The translations under genes and the position numbers were made by a program. A stretch of 5,680 bases of DNA from Holosporaceae bacterium. Its GTDB lineage: Bacteria; Pseudomonadota; Alphaproteobacteria; UBA3830. The notes below the pieces were generated by a model. It was not told the origin of the DNA. It saw only the letters and a list, made by a program, of their open reading frames with translations, and did no database searches. Below are positions 1 to 5,352 of this stretch, in pieces (position 1 is the first letter of the stretch; each line of letters starts with the position of its first letter). The stretch lies in the NCBI GenBank assembly GCA_031262635.1, contig JAISHN010000090.1:1-5680 (forward strand). The letters run 5' to 3'.

Positions 1-1
1 C

Positions 2-274
2 CTATCCTGTTCAAGCATTGAAAAACTAGAAAAAAGCAGAAGAGCTAAAAAGCAAAACGATTTTTCAAACTCTCCTGAAATATCAGCGTTTATGGAATGC
101 CATGGGGTGGAGCAAAGGGTAGTAAGGCTGCCGAGGAAGCGATTGAGCAAGATAGCGGAAGAAGAATCGCCGCGCTCTCACCAAACGCAAATACATCCGA
201 CAATTAACAAATTAAAAAATGGGGGCAACATGGGGGCAAAAATCGATTTTTCAATCTTTGATGAGGTTGCTTGA
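2..274 (+). CDS. 3' end of an unidentified gene, truncated by the window edge (possibly frameshifted)
   Basis: The frame is open from the left edge to a TGA at 272-274, about 90 codons, with no stop. I do not recognise the product. The first part (about 2-110) reads as a lysine/serine-rich hydrophilic segment. After about position 113 the translation becomes arginine- and proline-rich, which is typical of reading in a wrong frame. A second frame, open from 79 to a TAA at 205-207, there gives a more ordinary composition (KAAEEAIEQDSGRRIAALS). A frameshift near 110-115 in a decaying gene could explain both. An internal ATG at 92 exists but has no convincing ribosome-binding site. The real coding status is uncertain. 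Confidence 0.3.
   Translation, partial: LSCSSIEKLEKSRRAKKQNDFSNSPEISAFMECHGVEQRVVRLPRKRLSKIAEEESPRSHQTQIHPTINKLKNGGNMGAKIDFSIFDEVA
219..239 (+). repeat. Tandem direct repeat of a G-rich 10-mer
   Basis: The 10-mer ATGGGGGCAA occurs at 219-228 and again at 230-239, separated by one C. It lies about 60 bp beyond the 3' end of the minus-strand tRNA-fMet. Short tandem G-rich repeats of this kind can be arm-type binding sites of tyrosine integrases near tRNA-located attachment sites, but no integrase gene is visible here, so that role is only a suggestion. Confidence 0.6.
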
Positions 275-288
275 GGATAGTTTTTTTG

Positions 289-300
289 CTGAAATTTCAG
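289..300. repeat. Perfect 12-bp palindrome next to the tRNA-fMet 3' end
   Basis: CTGAAATTTCAG is a perfect palindrome two bases beyond the CCA end of tRNA-fMet. On the tRNA's strand it is followed by seven A residues, not T residues, so it does not look like an intrinsic terminator for the tRNA. It could be a processing or protein-binding site, or chance. Confidence 0.4.
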
Positions 301-301
301 A

Positions 302-378
<77 letters not shown>

Positions 379-390
379 TCAACGGTGGGG

Positions 391-419
391 AATATAGCGC
401 AACGCAATTTTATATACAA
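391..419 (-). promoter_or_regulatory. Promoter of tRNA-fMet
   Basis: On the minus strand a -35 box TTGTAT (414-419) and a -10 box TATATT (391-396) are separated by exactly 17 bp. The expected start, about position 384, is a few bases upstream of the tRNA 5' end at 378. This is a good sigma70-type match by eye. Confidence 0.7.
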
Positions 420-461
420 TGATGATTGAAGCTAAAAACGCTGTTTTGCGAAATTTAATTA

Positions 462-708
462 GGTTCCGTTAGGAAAAATGTTATGAGTGGCATAAAGCTA
501 TTTTTGTTGAAACAAGAGGTTTATACTCCGCAATAAGTCGTCGTTAGGCGCGTGAATTCGCGAAACTTCTTCCTTCTCCGTCATCCTAGAGGAGGGCATA
601 GCCCGACGAAGGATCCAGACAGCATTCAAGTTTCTTCGCCGCCTGGATCCTTCGCTTCGCTCAGGATGACGGAAAGGGACGACGAATAAAATTCTTCCTA
701 ACGCAACC
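462..708 (+). mobile_element. 247-bp MITE-like inverted-repeat element, copy 1
   Basis: The ends are imperfect inverted repeats: GGTTCCGTTAGGAA on the left and TTCCTAACGCAACC on the right. TA dinucleotides flank both ends (460-461 and 709-710). A second copy of the same length lies in reverse orientation at 5353-5599 and is roughly 85-90% identical by eye. No reading frame fills the element, so it is a non-autonomous element. TA flanks and short terminal repeats suggest mobilisation by an IS630/Tc1-mariner-type transposase encoded elsewhere, which is inference. Its right half contains a long imperfect hairpin (578-672). Confidence 0.8.
578..672. repeat. Long imperfect palindrome nested in element copy 1
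   Basis: The outer arms CCGTCATCCT (578-587) and AGGATGACGG (663-672) are complementary. The inner arms CGAAGGATCCAG (607-618) and CTGGATCCTTCG (643-654) are also complementary. One side carries a small extra hairpin, GGGC-at-AGCCC, around 594-604. Between the inner arms is a loop of about 24 nt whose sequence is not shared with copy 2. Either strand could form a long stem if transcribed. Confidence 0.85.
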
Positions 709-771
709 TAATAAGCCTAAAAATTCAATTTGTATTTTATCTAGCTCTCGATAACGTCTTGTAAAGATTTT

Positions 772-780
772 TGCTATAGA
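772..780 (+). promoter_or_regulatory. Extended -10 promoter of the small lipoprotein gene
   Basis: TGCTATAGA contains an extended -10 (TG, one base, then TATAGA at 775-780). The start would fall near 787, ahead of the ribosome-binding site at 798. No good -35 box sits at the expected distance; the nearest candidate, TTGTAA at 759-764, is too close. The site lies about 65 bp beyond the end of element copy 1. Confidence 0.5.
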
Positions 781-810
781 ATCGAAAATTGAAACTTAGG
801 GAGAAGACTT

Positions 811-1164
811 ATGCGCGACGTTTTAATTTTCTGTTTACTTTTAGCCGGCTGTTGCAACGGCGGCTGCGGATCCGGCAAAATTCATCCAGCCGCTCAACCT
901 CACGTCGAGAAATTGCGAAAGCATTTCAGAGGAGAAAATGTCGGCGAGGACGTGTCTACGTTAATTTCCGAGACCAGAGCTATGTCGGAAAAATTAAAGA
1001 AAATGGGAAAGAAGGAGCAAGCCAACAAGCTTGATTCTTACTTAGACGTTTTAACATACGGAAACCAAACGATAGACGAGTCTTTGAAAGACGTAATGGA
1101 ATTGGCGAGACGTAAAGAAGAAGTTCATTCGTCTCCAAAATTTGGATTTTGCAGTTTGTTTTAA
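811..1164 (+). CDS. Small predicted lipoprotein of unknown function
   Basis: The 117-residue product starts with a short signal peptide ending in the lipobox LLAGC, with Cys14 as the predicted lipidated residue. The mature N-terminus (CCNGGCGSGK) is rich in Cys and Gly. The remaining part, about residues 30-105, is hydrophilic, charged and apparently helical, with many Lys/Glu and hydrophobic spacings that might form a coiled coil. I recognise no family. It would be anchored in the inner or outer membrane after processing by signal peptidase II. The start is supported by AGGGAG (798-803), seven bases before the ATG, and by the lipobox position. An overlapping frame starting at 789 is arginine-rich and lacks such support. 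The gene is monocistronic, with no close neighbour downstream. Confidence 0.7.
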   Translation: MRDVLIFCLLLAGCCNGGCGSGKIHPAAQPHVEKLRKHFRGENVGEDVSTLISETRAMSEKLKKMGKKEQANKLDSYLDVLTYGNQTIDESLKDVMELARRKEEVHSSPKFGFCSLF

Positions 1165-1284
1165 ACGCAAATAACGGAGTAGCCGAAGATTAAGTCACTA
1201 CGTATGTTTTTACGTTATGCTGAAAATGCCGTCATGTTCCATGCCTTGAAGGGATTGTCCAACAAAAGAAACAGAAAAACTGCA

Positions 1285-1313
1285 TTCAGATTTAATAAAA
1301 CCGTCTATATAAT
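1285..1313 (+). promoter_or_regulatory. Orphan promoter-like site
   Basis: A perfect TATAAT (1308-1313) lies 17 bp downstream of TTCAGA (1285-1290), which matches four of six bases of the -35 consensus. Transcription would start near 1320 and run toward tRNA-Leu. No clear gene follows within 300 bp. In an AT-rich spacer, a match of this quality can occur by chance. Confidence 0.35.
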
Positions 1314-1508
1314 AGCGATACGGAATCGAACGCCTTTTTCAAAAACTAAAGAAAACAGACGATCATGCATGCGATTCGATAAATTAAACGTAACCTTCAC
1401 GGCCTTCGTCGCTCTCTCTCATTAAATTACATCTTTGTCAACTATGGCTAATTTCCTAAACATTATTCTGATTATTAGAGAGTAAATTCAGCTAGATATC
1501 CTCGCCAT

Positions 1509-1532
1509 CCTTGCTTTGCTACGCTTGCAAGG
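1509..1532. repeat. Short inverted repeat with hairpin potential
   Basis: CCTTGC (1509-1514) pairs with GCAAGG (1527-1532) around a 12-nt loop. No T-run follows, so it is not an obvious terminator. It may be a remnant of a small palindromic repeat. Confidence 0.4.
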
Positions 1533-1632
1533 GTCCGTCGCTCGCGTTTGCGGTATTTGCGTCCTAAACAAAACAACCTTGAAAAAAATACTACGTTAGC
1601 GACGACGGCTCTAGATAATTGACTCGCAAAAA

Positions 1633-1641
1633 TGCTATACA
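1633..1641 (+). promoter_or_regulatory. Extended -10 promoter of tRNA-Leu and the tig operon
   Basis: TGCTATACA gives an extended -10 (TATACA at 1636-1641 preceded by TGC), placed so that transcription would start near 1648, about ten bases before the tRNA. TTGACT at 1619-1624 looks like a -35 box but is only 11 bp away, too close for normal sigma70 spacing. The TGCTATA core is shared with the site before the lipoprotein gene. Confidence 0.5.
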
Positions 1642-1658
1642 TGTCTCCGATTTATTCT

Positions 1659-1743
1659 GCGGGCGTGGCGGAATTGGTAGACGCGCCAGATTTAGGTTCT
1701 GGTGGCAATAGCCGTGGGGGTTCAAGTCCCTCCGTCCGCACCA
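1659..1743 (+). tRNA. tRNA-Leu (UAG anticodon)
   Basis: This 85-nt gene includes an encoded CCA (1741-1743). The acceptor stem GCGGGCG pairs with CGTCCGC (one G-T pair). The anticodon stem CCAGA/TCTGG encloses TTTAGGT, so the anticodon is TAG (1693-1695), reading CUN leucine codons. A long variable arm, as expected for a class II tRNA, precedes the T arm GGGTTCAAGTCCC. It ends 24 bases before the tig start codon, so it is probably the first unit of the operon and is released by tRNA processing from a common transcript. Confidence 0.96.
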
Positions 1744-1757
1744 TGAAGTTGTATTAC

Positions 1758-1763
1758 GGAGAG
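1758..1763 (+). promoter_or_regulatory. Ribosome-binding site of tig
   Basis: GGAGAG lies four bases before the ATG at 1768. It decides the start, and the GFRPGKAP motif then falls at exactly the residue numbers known from E. coli trigger factor. Confidence 0.7.
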
Positions 1764-1767
1764 ATTA

Positions 1768-3246
1768 ATGGAGATTTTAAATAAGACGGAAAACGGTCTT
1801 AAGAGAAGTTGCAACGTCTTGCTTTCCAAAGAAGATTTAGACGCTGCGAGAAATACAAAACTACGGGACATCGCGAAAAAAGTCCGTCTAGACGGCTTCC
1901 GTCCTGGAAAAGCGCCGCTCGACATTCTAAAACGCATATACGGCGAAAGCGTTGAAAGCGAGGCCAAAAAGCAGGCTATAACCGACGCTTGTAAAAAATT
2001 CTTGAACGATGAAAAGCCGGCTTTATCGCTAAGTTACGTGACGGAAATAGTCAAAGACGAACAGGATTCGTTGGAATTTCTAATAAAATACGAGATAATT
2101 CCGTCTTTTGAACTGAAAGAAGTATCGGATCTCGAAGTTGTAAAACATCTCCCTGAAATTACCGATAAAGAAGTCGACGATTTTCTAGAAAGCATAAGAA
2201 AAGACGCTAAAAATTGGATCGAAGACAACGGCGGCGGAAAAATTAAAGAGGGACAGAAAGTCGCCGTTAATCTGACTTTGCTCAGTCCTGGCAAAAAGCC
2301 GAGAACCAACATCCTAGACAACCTTGAAATAATACTCGGAAACGAGACTGTCCTTGAAGATTTCTGGAAGCCTTTTATCGGAGCGAAAGTTTCAGACACA
2401 GTGGAATTTTCGGTAAATTATCCCGAGAATTTCCATGAAAAGAGTCTTTCCGGTAAAAGCGTCGCCTATAAAGCCGTCGTGAACAAAGTTTTTAATCACG
2501 CGGAATATAAGTTGGACGACGACTTCGCCAAGGCGATCGGCTGCGATAATCTTGAAAAAGCAAAAGAATGGGCGAAAGCCAGAGTCGTTTCAAAGTACGA
2601 ATACATAGCCAAAGACGTTATGCGTCGCGATCTTTTAGACAGAATATCGGAACAATACGACTTCGACGTTCCGCAGAATATGACGGAGCTTGAAGGCAGA
2701 GTAATCCGCTCTCAAATCGAAGAAGAAGCGAAAAAGCTCGGCAAAGAATTCTCGCCTCGCGTTCAAGAAGAGTGCCGGAAGCTTTCAGAGCAGCGAGTTC
2801 GCTTAGGATTCGTGATCGCGGAAATCGCTAAGAGAGAAAAAATCACCGTGTCGCGGGAAGAAATTTACCAAGCCATAAAACACATCGCGTCCCTATATCC
2901 TGGACAAGAAAAAGCGATTTGGCAGAAATATTCTCGCGGCGACTCGATTCAGGCTGTAATCGGTCCTATACTAGAGGATAAGGTCATCAATTTCTTATAC
3001 GGCAAGATAAAAATAAAGGAAGAAAAGCGCTCGATCGAGGATTTAATCGCTTTAGACGAAGAAGAGTTTGATTTCTTCAAAGACGAGGAAGACGACAAAT
3101 CTAAAGAGTCGAAAAAAGAAGAAAAACCTAAGCGTCGCAAAGCCGAATCCGAGCCTAAAGAAAAACTTGCGGAAAACGAAACTGAATCGGCTGAAACGAA
3201 AAAAACCAAGCGTTCTTCACAAAAAATAAAGGAAGAGAAAGTATAA
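1768..3246 (+). CDS. tig: Trigger factor, ribosome-associated chaperone
   Basis: Trigger factor binds the ribosome beside the exit tunnel and shields nascent chains. Residues 1-115 form the ribosome-binding domain with the signature GFRPGKAP at 43-50 (Phe44 and Arg45 correspond to the docking loop). Residues about 160-243 align with the FKBP-type prolyl isomerase domain, and residues about 115-155 and 244-430 with the substrate-binding arms. The product has 492 residues against 432 in E. coli; the excess is a highly charged Lys/Glu/Ser tail from about 430 to the end. The isomerase domain looks degenerate: the usual PGFE is replaced by EDFW (197-200) and the DYxGxxDGxxF-like strand is not preserved, although the aromatic at 199 and the PENFH segment remain. 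It is the first protein gene after tRNA-Leu and is followed by clpP after 27 bases. Confidence 0.95.
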   Translation: MEILNKTENGLKRSCNVLLSKEDLDAARNTKLRDIAKKVRLDGFRPGKAPLDILKRIYGESVESEAKKQAITDACKKFLNDEKPALSLSYVTEIVKDEQDSLEFLIKYEIIPSFELKEVSDLEVVKHLPEITDKEVDDFLESIRKDAKNWIEDNGGGKIKEGQKVAVNLTLLSPGKKPRTNILDNLEIILGNETVLEDFWKPFIGAKVSDTVEFSVNYPENFHEKSLSGKSVAYKAVVNKVFNHAEYKLDDDFAKAIGCDNLEKAKEWAKARVVSKYEYIAKDVMRRDLLDRISEQYDFDVPQNMTELEGRVIRSQIEEEAKKLGKEFSPRVQEECRKLSEQRVRLGFVIAEIAKREKITVSREEIYQAIKHIASLYPGQEKAIWQKYSRGDSIQAVIGPILEDKVINFLYGKIKIKEEKRSIEDLIALDEEEFDFFKDEEDDKSKESKKEEKPKRRKAESEPKEKLAENETESAETKKTKRSSQKIKEEKV

Positions 3247-3263
3247 AAGTCTCGTAAAAAAAT

Positions 3264-3269
3264 GGAGGA
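3264..3269 (+). promoter_or_regulatory. Ribosome-binding site that decides the clpP start
   Basis: GGAGGA, a near-perfect Shine-Dalgarno sequence, overlaps an upstream in-frame ATG (3262) and sits four bases before the ATG at 3274. It therefore favours 3274 as the start; the ATG at 3262 has no comparable site upstream. Confidence 0.75.
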
Positions 3270-3273
3270 AGTT

Positions 3274-3870
3274 ATGAGCGCGTTGGTTCCAATAGTCGTC
3301 GAGCAAACCGGACGCGGAGAGCGATCTTACGATATTTTTTCGCGTCTCCTAAAAGAACGGATTATATTTTTGCACGGCGAGATAAACGACGCGTCGGCGA
3401 CTTTAATTTGCGCGCAGTTGTTGTTTTTGGAATCCGAGGATCCTAAAAAGGACATTTTCTTTTATATAAATTCCCCAGGCGGCGTAGTAAGCGCCGCGTG
3501 GTCGATATACGACGCTATGCAGTACATCACCCCGGAAGTCGCGACTCTATGCATGGGACAAGCCGCGTCGGCGGGGTCGTTTCTATTAATGGCCGGAGCG
3601 AAAGGTAAAAGATTCTCTCTGCCGAATTCCAGAATTATGATCCATCAACCCCTGGGAGGATTCCGCGGTCAAGCGTCAGACATTGAAATTCACGCGAAGG
3701 AAATTCTCGATTCTCGCATACGATTAAATAAAACATACGCGAAACATACGGGAAAAGCTCTGGCTGAAATCGAAAAAGCCATGGATCGCGACAACTTCAT
3801 GTCTCCCGAAGAAGCGAAAGAATTTGGCTTGATTGACGAGATAATCGAAAAAAGAAAGCCGATTAAATGA
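3274..3870 (+). CDS. clpP: ATP-dependent Clp protease proteolytic subunit
   Basis: ClpP is the serine peptidase that forms a double seven-membered ring and degrades proteins fed to it by ClpX or ClpA in the cytosol. From the start at 3274 the product has 198 residues, normal for the family. The catalytic triad is visible: Ser99 in GQAASAGS, His124 in RIMIHQP and Asp173 in MDRDNF. The Ser-His and His-Asp spacings of 25 and 49 are the same as in E. coli ClpP. The oligomer and substrate-strand motif INSPGG is also present. An in-frame ATG at 3262 would add four residues but lacks a ribosome-binding site. The gene follows tig and overlaps the next start by ATGA. No clpX follows, so the unfoldase must be encoded elsewhere. 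Confidence 0.97.
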   Translation: MSALVPIVVEQTGRGERSYDIFSRLLKERIIFLHGEINDASATLICAQLLFLESEDPKKDIFFYINSPGGVVSAAWSIYDAMQYITPEVATLCMGQAASAGSFLLMAGAKGKRFSLPNSRIMIHQPLGGFRGQASDIEIHAKEILDSRIRLNKTYAKHTGKALAEIEKAMDRDNFMSPEEAKEFGLIDEIIEKRKPIK

Positions 3871-4475
3871 ACTTTCACAAAAACGATCTGCCGTCGAACG
3901 TTGTTTTTAAAAACAGCGTCGCCGTCGACACGGAAACGATGGGTTTGGTTACAAAGCGGGATAGACTGTGTTTGGTTCAGCTTTGCTCCGAGGACGGCGA
4001 GGTTCATATCGTTCAGATACAAAAAGATTGCGAGAATAAAGCGGAAAATCTCAAGAGACTTCTTACCGACGAATCGGTTTTGAAGATATTTCATTACGCA
4101 AGATTCGATATTTCCATCCTAAACTATACGTTTGGGATCAAAACAAACCCAATATACTGCACAAAAATCGCGTCAAAACTAGCGAGAACCTATAGCGATA
4201 AGCATGGGTTAAAAAATATCTGCAAAGAGCTTCTGGACGTCGATCTTTCAAAACAAGAGCAATCCTCCGACTGGGGAAGAGAAAACCTTTCTCCCGAGCA
4301 GCTGAAATACGCCGCCGGAGACGTTTTGTATCTTCACAGACTAAAATCCAGACTCGACGAAATGCTCGCTAGAGAAGGACGAATGTCTTTAGCCGAAAGA
4401 TGTTTTGAGACGGTAAAATTATTCTCCGACCTCGACCTAGCGGACGTTAAATCCGACGAATTGTTTTTGCATTAA
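3867..4475 (+). CDS. rnd: RNase D-like 3'-5' exoribonuclease (DEDDy family)
   Basis: Members of this family trim 3' ends of tRNA precursors and other RNAs using two metal ions. The 202-residue product has all five DEDDy residues: Asp21 and Glu23 in AVDTET (Exo I), Asp81 in HYARFDISIL (Exo II), and Tyr148 and Asp152 in YAAGDVLYL (Exo III). It is about half the length of E. coli RNase D because the HRDC domains are absent. Short forms of this kind are known in alphaproteobacteria. The start overlaps the clpP stop by four bases (ATGA) and has no strong ribosome-binding site of its own, so translation is probably coupled to clpP. The next ATG (codon 25) lies after the Exo I motif and would destroy the active site. 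The substrate in this organism is not known. Confidence 0.9.
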   Translation: MNFHKNDLPSNVVFKNSVAVDTETMGLVTKRDRLCLVQLCSEDGEVHIVQIQKDCENKAENLKRLLTDESVLKIFHYARFDISILNYTFGIKTNPIYCTKIASKLARTYSDKHGLKNICKELLDVDLSKQEQSSDWGRENLSPEQLKYAAGDVLYLHRLKSRLDEMLAREGRMSLAERCFETVKLFSDLDLADVKSDELFLH

Positions 4476-4501
4476 CGGACAGAAAGCGTCTTGTCGTTTT
4501 T
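4474..4501 (+). terminator. Probable intrinsic terminator of the tig operon
   Basis: Starting at the rnd stop codon, AACGgACA pairs with TGTCGTT around a short loop, with one bulged G, and runs into a T-tract (4497-4501). The stem is short and imperfect, so termination may be partial. Confidence 0.45.
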
Positions 4502-4709
4502 AATCGAGAGCCTTCTAAGCTCTTAAAAGACCTTAAATCTATCCTTAAATCCAGCGGTTAAACCTATCAGGCGTTTGCATTCGCAAGATGCCTCAATGCC
4601 GCTTGAAAAATCCTTTAGAGAAGGTCTTCTCAAATTCTAGACAAGATGTCTCATCAATTAAATTTAAAACACAATTGTTTTGAAACGCAACTGCGTCTAG
4701 TTTTTAAAG
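4502..4709. other. Intergenic stretch with several short inverted repeats
   Basis: No gene is evident. Small dyads follow each other: AGAGC/GCTCT near 4506-4522, AGGC...GCCT with TTGC/GCAA near 4569-4593, GAGAAG-GT-CTTCTC (4618-4631), AGACA-AGA-TGTCT (4639-4651) and AAAACA-CAAT-TGTTTT (4666-4681). They lie upstream of the promoter of the cysteine-rich gene and may be protein-binding sites or remnants. Chance is also possible. Confidence 0.4.
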
Positions 4710-4738
4710 TTGACAATTATTCCATTTAGCGCAATTAT
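4710..4738 (+). promoter_or_regulatory. Promoter of the cysteine-rich secreted protein gene
   Basis: A perfect -35 box TTGACA (4710-4715) is followed after 17 bp by AATTAT (4733-4738), which matches four of six -10 positions. An alternative -10, TTATGA, lies at 4735-4740. The start would be near 4745, leaving a leader of about 33 nt that holds the ribosome-binding site. Confidence 0.6.
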
Positions 4739-4763
4739 GACAATCGTAATTAGTAGTAAAAGT

Positions 4764-4769
4764 AGGAAG
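4764..4769 (+). promoter_or_regulatory. Ribosome-binding site of the cysteine-rich gene, with a two-codon upstream frame
   Basis: AGGAAG lies eight bases before the ATG at 4778. An extra ATG at 4773 opens a two-codon frame (ATG CCA TGA) whose stop overlaps the real start codon. The later ATG is favoured because it begins the signal peptide. Confidence 0.55.
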
Positions 4770-4777
4770 TATATGCC

Positions 4778-5347
4778 ATGAAAAAAATTCTAGGATTATT
4801 ATTACTAGCTTGTGTGGTTTCGACAGCCGCAGAAAGCTGCGAACCCAGCCGCGGTATCGCGGAACAACGCTATTGCCTAAGTCTGCGAGTATGCGAGCGC
4901 ACGGAAAACCCGCTGCCTCCGGCTTCGCTAACCCTTGAGGGACACTGCTCTGAAATGGAACCGTTACGCGGGTTATTACGGGAATCATTCGTTGCCTACC
5001 TGTCAAACCGGCGCCCGCCTGATTGCTCTCCTCCTATGACGTCTTGCGACCTGCTCGCAGAAGAGTACCACCGCCTCTGCACAGACGGATGGCTTCTAAT
5101 AATGAACTACGCCATAGACTCACCGGAAGTCCTGTCAAACACACTCGGGCATCTGCTCCCGAAGAGGGAACAACTTGCCGGTGCCGCGGCGCAAAATCCT
5201 CTCACTACGGTCATAGTCTTCCTGGAAAACGTACTCGCAGCGGCGCAGAACGGATGTAACGGCGAAATTGCTGCACCTGCGACCACGACATCCACCGCTA
5301 CACAGCGCCCTCTTGTGAGATTAAAATCGCTTCTTGACGGTATCTGA
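4778..5347 (+). CDS. Secreted cysteine-rich protein of unknown function
   Basis: The 189-residue product begins with a clear signal peptide: KK, then a hydrophobic core (residues 4-14), and a likely signal peptidase I site after STAA (residue 18). A lipobox reading at LLAC (Cys12) is possible but has an unfavourable Leu at -2. The mature part has eight cysteines (21, 33, 39, 57, 83, 90, 101, 160), an even number suited to disulfides in an oxidising compartment. A Thr/Ala-rich stretch (AAPATTTSTAT) precedes a short basic-hydrophobic C-terminus. I recognise no family and no catalytic motif. Hand counts of two 60-base lines give about 57-58% GC, against about 32% and 47% in sampled lines of tig and clpP, so recent acquisition or unusual selection is possible. 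The gene has its own promoter and ends five bases before element copy 2. A role outside the cell or at the host interface is speculation. Confidence 0.7.
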   Translation: MKKILGLLLLACVVSTAAESCEPSRGIAEQRYCLSLRVCERTENPLPPASLTLEGHCSEMEPLRGLLRESFVAYLSNRRPPDCSPPMTSCDLLAEEYHRLCTDGWLLIMNYAIDSPEVLSNTLGHLLPKREQLAGAAAQNPLTTVIVFLENVLAAAQNGCNGEIAAPATTTSTATQRPLVRLKSLLDGI

Positions 5348-5352
5348 TCTTA

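Larger units (their letters stand above)
1165..1618. other. Intergenic stretch of about 450 bp without a convincing gene
   Basis: A 73-codon frame at 1204-1425 exists, but it has no ribosome-binding site, a composition rich in Arg, Lys, Asn and Phe, and no recognisable motif, so I do not call it a gene. The stretch holds a promoter-like site at 1285-1313 and a small hairpin-forming repeat at 1509-1532. CGTCGCT (1536-1542) is complementary to AGCGACG (1598-1604). An undetected small RNA is possible. Confidence 0.5.

Noticed and set aside
281..300. Terminator for tRNA-fMet or a plus-strand gene
   Set aside because: The palindrome is followed by A residues on the tRNA strand, and on the plus strand the T-run precedes the stem, so neither orientation fits.
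462..708. CRISPR array or group II intron-like structure in the repeat elements
   Set aside because: There is no regular repeat-spacer pattern and no intron motifs; two inverted copies with terminal repeats and TA flanks fit a miniature transposon better.
789..1034. 81-codon frame overlapping the lipoprotein gene
   Set aside because: Arginine-rich out-of-frame reading of the lipoprotein gene; the other frame has a lipobox and a Shine-Dalgarno sequence.
1200..1215. Terminator for the lipoprotein gene (ACGTA...TACGT)
   Set aside because: The stem is only 5 bp and no T-run follows it; the T residues are in the loop.
1204..1425. 73-codon open frame after the lipoprotein gene
   Set aside because: No ribosome-binding site, basic and Asn/Phe-rich composition typical of AT-rich noncoding DNA, no motif. 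Coding is not supported.
2949..3209. Antisense serine-rich frame opposite the trigger factor tail
   Set aside because: It is the complement of the Lys/Glu-rich tail; the Ser/Phe richness follows directly from that composition.
4704..5006. Antisense frame opposite the cysteine-rich gene
   Set aside because: It covers the promoter and signal peptide of a better-supported gene and has no start signals of its own.
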